Of a stretch of DNA of 11,476 nt, positions 1-8,700 are shown one piece after another. The stretch's first letter is position 1. The number at the start of each line of letters is the position of its first letter. The stretch covers positions 1-11,476 of the forward strand of contig JAUWMM010000024.1 in the NCBI GenBank assembly GCA_030613145.1, in the 5' to 3' direction. The stretch is from Desulfobacterales bacterium. GTDB lineage: Bacteria > Desulfobacterota > Desulfobacteria > Desulfobacterales > C00003060. Below the pieces are notes generated by a model. The model saw only the letters and a list, made by a program, of their open reading frames with translations, searched no databases and was not told the origin of the DNA. A program made the translations under genes and the position numbers.

Positions 1-677
1 CGCTGATTTGGACCTTGGTCCCATTTGTTTTAATTGTGAAACAGCCCGACTTGGGCACAAGCCTCATAGTTCTACTGATAGCAGGAAGCGTCGGTATGTT
101 TGTGAAGATAGAGCGCAGGCCGCGTATAGGCTTGACCGGTGTCGTGATCGCGGGGTCGTCGGTGGCTTGGTTTTTCTTGAAAGGATATCAGAAACAGCCG
201 ATCTTGACATTTCTTGACCCACACGGATATCCATTGGGTGCAGGCTATCATATTATTCAGTCCAAGATTGCGGTCGGTTCGGGATTGCTTTTCGGCAAAG
301 GGTTCCTAAAGGGTACCCAGAATGCCCTCTCTTTTCTCCCTGAACAACATACAGACTTCATTTTCTCGGTGTTGGCTGAGGAGTGGGGATTTTTGGGGGC
401 GGCTGCGATCATTTTGCTGTATGTGTTGGTGGTAATATGGGGCCTGGCAATAGCGGCTCGTTCCAAAGAGCCCTTTGGTACTATTTTGGCTGTCGGTCTT
501 ACCAGCATGATATTTTGGCAGGCATTTATTAACCTAGCAATGGCGCTGGCCTTGCTTCCTGTTGTTGGTGTCCCGTTGCCACTAATTAGTTACGGTGGGT
601 CCTCGATGCTGGTCAGTATGGGCGCCATAGGAATCTTGTTGAACATTAGCATGCGCAGGTTTTTGTTTAAGGAGTAA
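1..677 (+). CDS. rodA: Rod shape-determining peptidoglycan glycosyltransferase RodA, 3' part
   Basis: The 5' end lies outside the window; the first complete codon is at position 3 and about 224 codons remain of a protein usually near 370 residues. RodA is a SEDS-family membrane enzyme that polymerises lipid II into glycan strands with a class B PBP in the elongasome. Visible family signatures are KQPDLGTSL at the left edge, PLGAGYHIIQSKIA, the extracellular loop EQHTDFIFSVLAEEWG (the Asp at 354-356 corresponds to the essential SEDS aspartate), and PLISYGGSSML near the C-terminus. Several hydrophobic helices fill the rest. The loop sequence fits RodA better than FtsW. A gap of 9 nt separates it from the bactofilin gene, so the two are probably co-transcribed and both serve cell shape. 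Confidence 0.95.
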   Translation, partial: LIWTLVPFVLIVKQPDLGTSLIVLLIAGSVGMFVKIERRPRIGLTGVVIAGSSVAWFFLKGYQKQPILTFLDPHGYPLGAGYHIIQSKIAVGSGLLFGKGFLKGTQNALSFLPEQHTDFIFSVLAEEWGFLGAAAIILLYVLVVIWGLAIAARSKEPFGTILAVGLTSMIFWQAFINLAMALALLPVVGVPLPLISYGGSSMLVSMGAIGILLNISMRRFLFKE

Positions 678-686
678 GATTCCTTT

Positions 687-1082
687 ATGAATATATCAAC
701 AAAGGGAATACAGACTTTTTTGGGACCGGAAACTACACTGGAAGGAAAACTCTCGTTTAACGGTACCGTGCGACTTGACGGCCATTTGACAGGGAGCATA
801 GAGAGCAAAGAAGGGGTGATTGTTGTAGGAGAAAAAGCGGTTGTCGATGCGGACATCTTTGTGCACACAGCTGTGGTGTACGGGGAGGTGAGCGGCAATA
901 TCCGAGCTGCAAATCGCATAGAGTTGCATCAGCCGGCCCGCCTGTTCGGTGACCTCAGTGCCCCTGTGGTAACTATTGATCCCGGGGTGACTTTCCATGG
1001 CAATTGTCGCATGGAATCTAACATGGAATCTAAAATGGAATTTAAAGCTGATGCAACCGGCAAGACAATCAATTTGACTTAA
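687..1082 (+). CDS. Bactofilin family polymer-forming cytoskeletal protein
   Basis: The 131-residue protein has the bactofilin (DUF583) pattern: a short disordered N-terminus, then a right-handed beta-helix core of repeating short strands from about residue 12 to 107, for example TLEGKLSFNGTVRLDGHLTG, GVIVVGEKAVVDADI and VVYGEVSGNIRA. Bactofilins self-assemble into nucleotide-free filaments, often membrane-associated, that position wall-modifying or motility proteins. AAGGAG at 669-674, inside the end of rodA, is the likely ribosome binding site, 12 nt before the ATG. The neighbouring rodA supports a role in wall growth or shape. The C-terminal tail after residue 108 is unusual, built from a short repeat (MESN, MESK, MEFK). 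The family call is firm; the specific role is inferred from context. Confidence 0.92.
   Translation: MNISTKGIQTFLGPETTLEGKLSFNGTVRLDGHLTGSIESKEGVIVVGEKAVVDADIFVHTAVVYGEVSGNIRAANRIELHQPARLFGDLSAPVVTIDPGVTFHGNCRMESNMESKMEFKADATGKTINLT
1011..1046 (+). repeat. Three-copy 12-bp tandem repeat in the bactofilin tail
   Basis: Three consecutive 12-bp units, ATGGAATCTAAC, ATGGAATCTAAA and ATGGAATTTAAA, encode MESN-MESK-MEFK at residues 109-120. The first two units differ at one base. The repeat is in frame, so gain or loss of a unit would change tail length without breaking the gene. Confidence 0.85.
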
Positions 1083-1104
1083 TGGCAGACATAAATGCAC
1101 ACGC

Positions 1105-1146
1105 AAAAAAAAACCTTTGACAATATGCCCGCATTGGTGATATAGA
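1105..1146 (+). promoter_or_regulatory. Putative sigma70-type promoter of the atp operon
   Basis: A perfect -35 box TTGACA at 1117-1122 is followed after 18 bp by TATAGA at 1141-1146. A run of nine A residues (1105-1113) sits just upstream of the -35 and resembles an UP element. The predicted start near 1153 would give a leader of about 70 nt before the b' gene. This is the first promoter-like site after the rodA-bactofilin pair and fits a separately controlled ATP synthase operon. It is read by eye only. Confidence 0.6.
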
Positions 1147-1221
1147 CTGGCAACTTTTGGGGGATGTTGTCACATTCCTTTGCTGTTCTAAACCAACAAG
1201 ATTATAGATTGGGAGTTTGTC

Positions 1222-1653
1222 ATGACTGTTATTCCTGATTGGACAATGTTTGTACAGATGGGAAACTTTATCTTGCTGATTTTTGTCCTGAACGCAATCC
1301 TTTATAAACCTATCCGTCAGATACTCATCGAAAGAAAGAAAAAGATCCAAGGCTACAAGGAGGGTATTGAAACCCTTCAACAGGATGCTTCCGAAAGCGA
1401 AAAAAGCTTTCAAGCTAAGGTCTCTGAAGCCAGGCAGCAAGGCGTTCGAGAAAAAGAGGCCTTGAAGCAAGCCGGCCAGGATGAGGAAAAGCAGATTACC
1501 GATGAAATCAACCGGAAGGCCCAGGCAGAACTGGAAGCAGTGCGCGCTCAGATTACCAAAGATGCCGAGGATGCAAGACGCGGACTGGAAAAAGAGATAG
1601 GGGTTTTTTCCGGGACGATCGTTGAAAAGATATTGGGGAGGGCTGTAATATGA
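1222..1653 (+). CDS. atpF': F0F1 ATP synthase subunit b' (second b-type stator)
   Basis: The protein has 143 residues: one N-terminal transmembrane helix (about residues 8-27, including MGNFILLIFVLNAILYKPI) followed by a long charged amphipathic coiled coil to the C-terminus. This is the layout of b-type peripheral stalk subunits, which connect Fo to the top of F1 and resist rotation. A GGGAG at 1211-1215 precedes the ATG by 6 nt. Its stop overlaps the start of the next gene (ATGA at 1650-1653), and the next gene encodes another b-type protein, so this one is assigned as b' that would heterodimerise with b. Such b'/b pairs occur in photosynthetic bacteria and many Desulfobacterota. Which of the two is called b or b' is by convention. 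Confidence 0.9.
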   Translation: MTVIPDWTMFVQMGNFILLIFVLNAILYKPIRQILIERKKKIQGYKEGIETLQQDASESEKSFQAKVSEARQQGVREKEALKQAGQDEEKQITDEINRKAQAELEAVRAQITKDAEDARRGLEKEIGVFSGTIVEKILGRAVI

Positions 1654-2258
1654 ATGCGTTTGTCAGGATGGGGAAGCTACGCTATGTTGTGAGCCTATTG
1701 GTGGTTTTCTCAGTCCTCTTTGCCTTTGGGGCGGTTTGGGCTTCCTCTGAGGGCGGACATGGCGATGAAGGGGGCAAGGGCAAAGGCATGGATTTGCTGT
1801 GGCGTACCATGAACTTTGTTGTGCTGGCAGGCGTACTTGGTTTTCTTTTGAGGAAACCGATTGCTAAGGGCCTTAGTTCCCGGCGACAAGGCATCAAGGA
1901 TGAACTAGATGACCTGGAAGTACAGAAACAGGAGGCGGAAAGGCGTCTTGCCGAATACAAGGAAAAACTGAGTCTACTGGACAAGGAAGTAGAAAAAATC
2001 GTAGCCGAATATATCCGTGAGGGTGAGGCTGCAAAGGCTAAGATTATTGAAGAGGCACAGGCATTGGCCGAAAAACTCCAGGAACAGGCCAAGAAGAACA
2101 TTGAGCACGAATTTGACAAGGCCAAACAACAGTTGAAGGCAGAGATGGCCGGGCAGGCCGTGGCCATGGCAGAACAACTGATCAAAGAGCATATCAACGA
2201 AGAAGATCAAGAACGCATAGTTGACGAATACTTGACAAAGGTGGTGGTAGCGCAGTGA
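1650..2258 (+). CDS. atpF: F0F1 ATP synthase subunit b with N-terminal signal-like segment
   Basis: At 202 residues this is longer than the E. coli b subunit (156). It begins with a basic stretch and a hydrophobic segment (about residues 12-30) ending in AVWA-SS, which looks like a signal peptidase I site. A Gly/His/Lys-rich linker follows, then the b-type membrane helix (about 51-68, including LWRTMNFVVLAGVLGFLL), RKPIAKGL, and a long coiled coil that pairs with b' and binds delta at the top of F1. The start codon is set by GGGGAGGG at 1635-1642, 7 nt upstream, and by the ATGA overlap with the b' gene. A later ATG at 1668 is possible but lacks as good a site. An extended, secretion-like N-terminus is known in some proteobacterial b subunits; whether it is cleaved cannot be told here. 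Confidence 0.92.
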   Translation: MNAFVRMGKLRYVVSLLVVFSVLFAFGAVWASSEGGHGDEGGKGKGMDLLWRTMNFVVLAGVLGFLLRKPIAKGLSSRRQGIKDELDDLEVQKQEAERRLAEYKEKLSLLDKEVEKIVAEYIREGEAAKAKIIEEAQALAEKLQEQAKKNIEHEFDKAKQQLKAEMAGQAVAMAEQLIKEHINEEDQERIVDEYLTKVVVAQ

Positions 2259-2806
2259 TAGGCCTCAAGATTGCCAGACGGTATGCCAAGGCCCTGATGA
2301 CTATTGGCAAGGAAGACGGGCAGGCAGAGACGTACAAAGAAGAGTTGGGAGGGGTTGTAAAGCTCCTGGAAGAAAACAAGGAGCTGGTGCAAGCGATTAC
2401 CAACCCTTTGTATGATGCTGAAAGTCGTAAAAAGGTCTTAGAAGTGGTGGTAGAGCGTTTAGGTCTCTCAAAGGTCATGACGTCCTTCCTTTTCCTGTGC
2501 TTTGACAAGGGGAGGATCCAGTACTTGAATGACATATATACGTTTTATGAGAAACTGACCGATGAACTCGCCAACATTGTCCGTGCAGACCTTGTGTCAG
2601 CCGTAGAACTCCCGGAGGAAAGCATCACAAAAATCCGTGATGCGCTCTCTGAAAAGACGGGCAAAGAGGTGCGGATGGATGTCAGTGTTGACCCTGCCTT
2701 GATCGGAGGCGCGGTGACCAGGATCGGGGATTTGGTGTTAGACGGCAGCGTGCGAACTCAGCTTATGAGTTTAAAAGAATCTTTGCAAAGGAGTGAGAAT
2801 ATCTGA
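2255..2806 (+). CDS. atpH: F0F1 ATP synthase subunit delta (OSCP homologue)
   Basis: The 183-residue protein is of normal family length. The N-terminal helical domain (about residues 1-105) begins [17 protein letters not shown], the usual delta/OSCP opening, and binds the N-termini of the alpha subunits. The C-terminal part contains the conserved stretch [20 protein letters not shown] near residues 147-166 and contacts the b/b' stalk. The start is a GTG whose bases overlap the stop of the b gene (GTGA at 2255-2258), which implies translational coupling. The stop overlaps the atpA start by one base (TGATG at 2804-2808). Function is as the stator link between F1 and Fo. Confidence 0.95.
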   Translation: MIGLKIARRYAKALMTIGKEDGQAETYKEELGGVVKLLEENKELVQAITNPLYDAESRKKVLEVVVERLGLSKVMTSFLFLCFDKGRIQYLNDIYTFYEKLTDELANIVRADLVSAVELPEESITKIRDALSEKTGKEVRMDVSVDPALIGGAVTRIGDLVLDGSVRTQLMSLKESLQRSENI

Positions 2807-4323
2807 TGGAAATTAGAGCCGAAGAAATCAGCGACATTATCAAGGGCCAGATTCAGGACTACGACAAGAAGGTGGACGTGAGTGAAACAGGGACCATCTT
2901 GTCGGTTGGGGACGGCATTGCCAGGGTGTATGGCGTTGAGAAGGCCATGTCCATGGAGCTTCTTGAGTTTCCCCATGGGATCATGGGCCTCGTCCTCAAT
3001 TTGGAAGAGGACAATGTGGGCGTGGCGATCATGGGTGAGGATATCGAACTCCAGGAAGGTGATCCTGTTAAGCGCACGGGTAAGATTGCCGAGGTGCCGG
3101 TTGGGGATGCGATTCTTGGTCGCGTGGTGGATGCCCTGGGAAATCCCTTGGACGGCAAGGGGCCTATAGATGCCAAGGAGTATCGCCGGGTCGAAATGCT
3201 TGCCCCTGGCGTTATTGCCCGCCAATCGGTTCACGAACCCATGTATACGGGCCTTAAGGCGATCGATGCCATGACTCCTGTGGGCCGAGGGCAGCGTGAG
3301 CTCATCATTGGTGACCGCCAGGTCGGAAAGACTGCTATTGGTGTTGACGCAATTATTAACCAGAAGGGTCAGGATGTTAAGTGCTTCTATGTGGCCTGTG
3401 GCCAGAAAAAGTCCACGGTTGCCCTGATTGTGGATACGTTGCAAAAGGCCGGGGCTATGGAGTACACGACGGTCATTGCGGCCTGCGCCAGTGACCCTGC
3501 TACTCTCCAATATATTTGTCCGTATTCCGGAACCGCTATGGGGGAATACTATCGCGACAAAGGTGAGCACGCCCTCATCATCTATGACGACCTCTCAAAG
3601 CAGGCAGCTGCTTATCGGCAGATTTCCTTGCTCCTGAGACGTCCCCCCGGACGCGAGGCCTATCCCGGGGATATCTTCTTCAACCACTCTCGTCTACTGG
3701 AACGCTCTTCCAAGCTAAACGAAGAACTTGGTGCTGGTTCACTAACGGGGCTTCCCATTATCGAAACACAGGCAGGCGACGTTTCGGCTTATATTCCTAC
3801 CAACGTTATTTCTATTACCGACGGCCAAATATATCTTGAGCCGGCCCTGTTTTTCTCGGGAGTTCGGCCGGCCATTAACGTTGGGCTTTCGGTTTCACGC
3901 GTGGGCGGTGCTGCCCAGGTGAAGGCCATGAAACAGGTGGCTGGTTCTCTGCGTCTCGATTTGGCCCAGTTTCGCGAACTTGAGGCCTTTGCCGCGTTCG
4001 GAAGTGACCTGGATAAGGCCACTCAGCAGCAGCTGACTCGCGGGACGCGTCTGGTAGAAATCCTGAAGCAGCCCCAGTATGCGCCGCTGACATTGGAAAA
4101 GCAGGTGATGATTCTCTATGCGGGAACAAAGGGTCATCTGGACAAGTATCCTGTAGAAGTCCTGGGTAAGTACGAGGCCGGGCTGTATCCGTTTATTGAA
4201 AGCAAGTATCCTCAGATATTCAGTGAGATAGCTGAGAAGAAGGTCATTAGTGACGACATGGACAAGACCATGGCAAAGGCGCTTTCTGAATACGATGAAG
4301 AATTCAAAGACACGATCAAGTAG
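2806..4323 (+). CDS. atpA: F0F1 ATP synthase subunit alpha
   Basis: This 505-residue protein is the non-catalytic nucleotide-binding subunit of the alpha3beta3 hexamer. The Walker A motif GDRQVGKT lies at residues 169-176, [12 protein letters not shown] marks the Walker B region, and the family signature [17 protein letters not shown] contains the arginine finger R365 that reaches into the catalytic site of beta. Compared with E. coli alpha (513 residues) it lacks a short insert before [15 protein letters not shown], which accounts for the shift of the arginine from 376. The N-terminal beta-barrel and C-terminal helical domain are complete. AAGGAG at 2788-2793, inside the end of atpH, is the probable ribosome binding site. 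I see no oddities. Confidence 0.98.
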   Translation: MEIRAEEISDIIKGQIQDYDKKVDVSETGTILSVGDGIARVYGVEKAMSMELLEFPHGIMGLVLNLEEDNVGVAIMGEDIELQEGDPVKRTGKIAEVPVGDAILGRVVDALGNPLDGKGPIDAKEYRRVEMLAPGVIARQSVHEPMYTGLKAIDAMTPVGRGQRELIIGDRQVGKTAIGVDAIINQKGQDVKCFYVACGQKKSTVALIVDTLQKAGAMEYTTVIAACASDPATLQYICPYSGTAMGEYYRDKGEHALIIYDDLSKQAAAYRQISLLLRRPPGREAYPGDIFFNHSRLLERSSKLNEELGAGSLTGLPIIETQAGDVSAYIPTNVISITDGQIYLEPALFFSGVRPAINVGLSVSRVGGAAQVKAMKQVAGSLRLDLAQFRELEAFAAFGSDLDKATQQQLTRGTRLVEILKQPQYAPLTLEKQVMILYAGTKGHLDKYPVEVLGKYEAGLYPFIESKYPQIFSEIAEKKVISDDMDKTMAKALSEYDEEFKDTIK

Positions 4324-4360
4324 TCGGCAATTTGCCACACTTGAGTATAGGGGTTAGGGT

Positions 4361-5254
4361 ATGGCGACACTAAAGGACATAAAGCTCAAAATCGTAGGGG
4401 TAAAGAAAACGCAAAAGATCACCAAGGCAATGAATATGGTGGCCGCCTCCAAACTGAGGGGTGCCCAGGAAAAGGCGGAAGCCTTCAGGCCTTATGCCAA
4501 CAAATTCGCCGAGGTTCTGGGGAGCTTGTCTGATCGTATAGATGCAGACGAGGAGCACGCCCCGCCACTCCTTGTACCGCGGGCGGAAGTAAAAACCATC
4601 GACCTGCTCCTCATGACGTCTGACCGGGGGTTGTGCGGGGGTTTCAATACGAATTTGATTATAAAGGCCGAGAAGTTTATGAAGGAAAAGGCTGAGCAAG
4701 GAGTTGACGTGCGGCTCATTTGTATGGGCCGGAAGGGGCGCGATTACTTTCGTCGCAAGAAATACAATATCCATAGCGAGCACATAGGCGTCGTGGGCGG
4801 AAAATTTGGCTTCAACGTTGCAGTCAACGCGGGGCAAGAACTGATAGACGCATTTCTGAATGGCGAAACCGATGAGGCCCATGTGATTTTCAGCGAATAT
4901 GTATCCATGTCAAGACAGGTACCAACTCTAAGCCAGGTCGTACCCATTGTTGGGGTCGAGAAGGCCGAGCAAGCCCAAGAGGCTGAGTACATCGCAGAGC
5001 ATATCTGCGAACCCCCGGCAGAGGAGCTCATGGCGGAAATGCTTCCCAAGCAGGTCTATGTCCAGATATTCAGGGGCTTGCTGGAAACTTCTACTTCCGA
5101 GCATGCAGCGCGCATGGCAGCCATGGATAACGCAACGACCAATTGCGGCGAGATGATCACCTCGCTCAGCCTGGTCTACAACAAAGCCCGCCAGGCAGCC
5201 ATTACAGCTGATCTCATGGATATCGTTGGCGGTGCCGAGGCATTGAAAGGGTAA
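4361..5254 (+). CDS. atpG: F0F1 ATP synthase subunit gamma (central rotor shaft)
   Basis: The 297-residue protein has the two terminal helices that form the rotor coiled coil. The N-terminal one is MATLKDIKLKIVGVKKTQKI followed by TKAMNMVAASKLR, and the C-terminal one includes NKARQAAITADLMDIVGGAEAL. Between them is the Rossmann-like domain, with TSDRGLCGGFNTN at residues 86-98. Gamma turns inside alpha3beta3 and couples c-ring rotation to catalysis. It starts 37 nt after atpA; GGGG and TTAGGG shortly before the ATG make only a moderate ribosome binding site. All conserved ends are present and the length is normal. Confidence 0.97.
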   Translation: MATLKDIKLKIVGVKKTQKITKAMNMVAASKLRGAQEKAEAFRPYANKFAEVLGSLSDRIDADEEHAPPLLVPRAEVKTIDLLLMTSDRGLCGGFNTNLIIKAEKFMKEKAEQGVDVRLICMGRKGRDYFRRKKYNIHSEHIGVVGGKFGFNVAVNAGQELIDAFLNGETDEAHVIFSEYVSMSRQVPTLSQVVPIVGVEKAEQAQEAEYIAEHICEPPAEELMAEMLPKQVYVQIFRGLLETSTSEHAARMAAMDNATTNCGEMITSLSLVYNKARQAAITADLMDIVGGAEALKG

Positions 5255-6753
<1,499 letters not shown>

Positions 6754-6775
6754 CATTTAAGGGGTAGGTGGCGTT

Positions 6776-7195
6776 ATGGCAGGTAATATCATGTTAGAAG
6801 TTGTGACCCCTGACAAATCAGTGGTCAGCGAAGAGGCTCAGATAGTAGTTGCGCCAGGGGAATACGGGGAGTTTGGCGTGCTGATCGGTCATACCTCTTT
6901 CTTGACGACCCTGAAAACAGGGATGCTCAGGTACAAGGACAAGGGCGGCAGCGAACGGGCCGTGTTTGTGAGCGGTGGTTTTGCAGAGGTTTTGCCTAAT
7001 AAGGTTACAGTCTTAGCCGAGTCTGCCGACCGACGCAGAGATATAGACGTTGAGAGGGCCAGGGCTGCGATGAAGCGAGCTGAACAGCGCCTATCTGAAG
7101 CCAGGGTAAAAGAAGATATTGATTCAAGGCGTGCCGAGGCTGCTTTGCAGCGGGCAATCGCCAGAATGAAGATCTCTGAGAGAAGAACGGCTTAG
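6776..7195 (+). CDS. atpC: F0F1 ATP synthase subunit epsilon
   Basis: The 139-residue protein has the epsilon layout: a ten-stranded beta sandwich (about residues 1-88; markers [19 protein letters not shown] and [20 protein letters not shown]) and a C-terminal two-helix hairpin rich in Arg, Ala and Glu (about 91-139). It joins gamma to the c-ring, and in many bacteria the C-terminal helices can extend to inhibit ATP hydrolysis. It lies 22 nt after atpD, with AAGGGG at 6759-6764 and AGG at 6766-6768 upstream of the ATG. As the last atp gene it is followed by a hairpin that looks like the operon terminator. Confidence 0.96.
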   Translation: MAGNIMLEVVTPDKSVVSEEAQIVVAPGEYGEFGVLIGHTSFLTTLKTGMLRYKDKGGSERAVFVSGGFAEVLPNKVTVLAESADRRRDIDVERARAAMKRAEQRLSEARVKEDIDSRRAEAALQRAIARMKISERRTA

Positions 7196-7227
7196 TCAAG
7201 ATTTTTTTAGTTATACAAGGGTTATAA

Positions 7228-7260
7228 AAGGGGCAAGTCAATTGACTTGCCCCTTCTTTA
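7228..7260 (+). terminator. Perfect 28-bp palindrome, likely atp operon terminator
   Basis: Positions 7228-7255 form a perfect inverted repeat centred on AATT, with left arm AAGGGGCAAGTCA. The transcript would fold into a GC-rich stem of about 12 bp with a 4-nt loop, followed by UUCUUUAUU, a short interrupted U tract. The opposite strand also has a T-rich tail (TTTTATAA), so it could work in both directions. It lies 32 nt after atpC and only 22 nt before the next start codon. Confidence 0.75.
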
Positions 7261-7270
7261 TTGGTAAGAA
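7242..7270 (+). promoter_or_regulatory. Weak candidate promoter for the GlmU-like gene, inside the palindrome
   Basis: TTGACT at 7242-7247, in the right arm of the palindrome, is followed after 17 bp by TAAGAA at 7265-7270. The -35 matches five of six consensus bases but the -10 only three. Transcription would begin at about 7277, almost on the ATG at 7278, giving a leaderless message. This agrees with the lack of a clear ribosome binding site there, but it is speculative. Confidence 0.25.
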
Positions 7271-7277
7271 TTGGATT

Positions 7278-8063
7278 ATGCAAGATGTAGCTGTTATCAT
7301 ATTGGCCGCTGGTAAGGGCACTCGCATGAAGTCGAACCGAGCCAAGGTGCTTCATGAGATAGTCGGGGTGCCTATGATCCGATATGTGGTCGAGTCTGCC
7401 CTGGCCGTCGTCGACGAGGTTGTGGTGGTTATAGGCCATGAGGCCGAGGCTGTAAGGAAAGCACTTACGCCTTACCAGAGTCTTCGGTTTGCAGTTCAGA
7501 AGGAACAGCTTGGTACTGGACATGCCGTAGTGTGTGCTATACCGGAGGTCTCTACCGGCATTCAAGATGTCGTTGTCCTTTGTGGAGACACCCCACTTAT
7601 AAAGCCAACCACGGTGCGTAGTTTGATTGATCAACACCGAGCGCGTGAGAACCGTTTGACCCTCATAGCAACAACGCTTACAGAGCCATTTGGATATGGG
7701 AGGATCGTTTCTGACGAACACGGGAACCCAATTCGCATTGTCGAAGAATCAGATGCAAGCGAATCAGAGAAGAAAATCCTGATTGTCAACAGCGGAACCT
7801 ATTGTATCAACATGGCTTTTTTAAAGAAGGCGTTGGCAAGCTTAAAGAACGATAACGCTCAAGGTGAGTTCTACTTAACCGATGTCGTAGCAGGGGCGTA
7901 TCAAGACGGCAAGCCGGCTGTTGTTTTGGAGATCAATGATACGATTCAGATTCTTGGCGTGAATACCAGGGAGGAGATGGCCAAAGCTGAAAAGTTTTTG
8001 CAGCAGGCCATAAACGGAGGCGACCAAAATCCTCTTGACTTTTCTAGCAGGGCTTGTTTATAG
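7278..8063 (+). CDS. GlmU-like nucleotidyltransferase, uridyltransferase domain only
   Basis: The 261-residue product matches the N-terminal pyrophosphorylase domain of GlmU, which converts GlcNAc-1-phosphate and UTP to UDP-GlcNAc for peptidoglycan and LPS. Visible motifs are LAAGKGTRMKS at 9-19, KVLHEIVG, QKEQLGTGHAVV, CGDTPL with the metal-binding Asp at 104, GYGRIV, VEESDAS, GEFYLTDVV and GVN with Asn 229. The left-handed beta-helix acetyltransferase domain of full GlmU (about 456 residues) is missing altogether, and nothing downstream resembles its hexapeptide repeats, so this is a single-domain form and not a visible frameshift. The ATG at 7278 starts the conserved sequence directly; a TTG at 7242 lies inside the terminator stem and is rejected. 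NRAKVLH replaces the usual PKVLH. Sugar and nucleotide specificity are inferred. Confidence 0.85.
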   Translation: MQDVAVIILAAGKGTRMKSNRAKVLHEIVGVPMIRYVVESALAVVDEVVVVIGHEAEAVRKALTPYQSLRFAVQKEQLGTGHAVVCAIPEVSTGIQDVVVLCGDTPLIKPTTVRSLIDQHRARENRLTLIATTLTEPFGYGRIVSDEHGNPIRIVEESDASESEKKILIVNSGTYCINMAFLKKALASLKNDNAQGEFYLTDVVAGAYQDGKPAVVLEINDTIQILGVNTREEMAKAEKFLQQAINGGDQNPLDFSSRACL

Positions 8064-8064
8064 T
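8035..8064 (+). promoter_or_regulatory. Putative sigma70-type promoter for the zapB-like/zapA/6S unit
   Basis: TTGACT at 8035-8040 and TATAGT at 8059-8064 each match five of six consensus bases and are 18 bp apart. The site overlaps the last codons and the stop of the GlmU-like gene. The predicted start near 8071 leaves a leader of about 40 nt before the ZapB-like gene. It is among the best promoter matches in the window, together with that of the atp operon. Confidence 0.5.
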
Positions 8065-8113
8065 AACTTTAAAATTTTGAAAAAATCATGCCAAAGTGTT
8101 CTTAGGGGGGGTA

Positions 8114-8356
8114 GTGGAGGAGGACAATTTTCCAGGACAATTTAAGAAGCTTGAAGATAGGATAGAAGAGTTGATTCAGACATGTCGTGATTTCCAGCAA
8201 ACAGAATCTGAATTAAAAGCCAAGATTCACGACCTTGAAGGAGTTCTTAAGGCAAAGGCAGACGCTGAACAAGAGTATACAGAAGAAAAATCAATGGTTC
8301 GGTCGAAAATAGATGATCTGCTTGGCAGACTGGATCAGGTTGTTGGTTCCAAGTGA
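8114..8356 (+). CDS. zapB: Small coiled-coil protein, ZapB-like cell division factor
   Basis: This is an 80-residue, highly charged, all-helical protein with heptad-like spacing (for example FKKLEDRIEELIQTC and ELKAKIHDLEGVL) and no membrane segment. It is placed as ZapB-like because of its size, its coiled coil and its position 65 nt before zapA. In E. coli ZapB forms coiled-coil assemblies that bind ZapA and stabilise the Z-ring. The start is uncertain: GTG at 8114 follows a run of seven G (8105-8111) that could serve as a ribosome binding site, while GTG at 8096 would add six residues (MFLGGV) encoded partly by that G run. Sequence similarity to E. coli ZapB is weak by eye, so the role rests mostly on context. 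Confidence 0.65.
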   Translation: MEEDNFPGQFKKLEDRIEELIQTCRDFQQTESELKAKIHDLEGVLKAKADAEQEYTEEKSMVRSKIDDLLGRLDQVVGSK

Positions 8357-8421
8357 CAGTCATCCATAAATAGGTTTATAGGGCAACGCCTCTGGAGACT
8401 GGAAACCAAATTTGGAAATCA

Positions 8422-8700
8422 GTGGACCAATTAATCACCATAGAATTATTCGGGCAAGCCTATACATTCAGAACAAGTGGTCAAGTTTCGCGAGCCACAG
8501 AGATAACAAATTATGTGGCCGGAGAGGTAGAAAAGGTGCGGGCGGCTGGCGAGGCCCCCAGTAAACTGGATATGGTGATCCTTGCAGCCCTGAATATTGC
8601 CAATGACTATTTTGAAGTGAGGAGTAGCCGCCAAGACCTTGTAAGAGATATGGATCAACGCTGTAAGATTCTAATTAAAAATATTGACGCCAACACTTAG
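8422..8700 (+). CDS. zapA: Cell division protein ZapA
   Basis: The 92-residue protein has the ZapA pattern: an N-terminal strand segment that begins ITIELFGQAYTFRTSG (the typical opening of the family), then ATEITNYVAGEVEKVRAA, then a helix with KLDMVILAALNIANDYFEV, and a C-terminal coiled coil. ZapA tetramers cross-link FtsZ protofilaments at midcell and recruit ZapB. The start is a GTG with a weak GGAAA at 8414-8418. A 10-bp palindrome (8406-8415, CCAAATTTGG) overlaps that site. The gene is directly followed by a 6S RNA-like sequence, the same zapA-ssrS order found widely in proteobacteria, which supports both calls. Confidence 0.9.
   Translation: MDQLITIELFGQAYTFRTSGQVSRATEITNYVAGEVEKVRAAGEAPSKLDMVILAALNIANDYFEVRSSRQDLVRDMDQRCKILIKNIDANT

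Noticed and set aside
1069..1470. Minus-strand open frame over the bactofilin/atp gap
   Set aside because: It spans the best promoter of the window and the b' gene, and no protein family is recognisable.
2758..3570. Open frame of 270 codons on the minus strand
   Set aside because: It lies wholly opposite atpH and atpA, resembles no family, and is the usual antisense shadow of a strongly biased coding strand.
7242..7277. Upstream TTG start for the GlmU-like gene
   Set aside because: It lies inside the palindrome's right arm, has no ribosome binding site, and the conserved sequence begins right at the ATG at 7278.
7005..7721. Open frame of 238 codons on the minus strand across atpC, the palindrome and the GlmU-like gene
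   Set aside because: It overlaps two well-supported genes and the terminator and has a composition with no recognisable domain.
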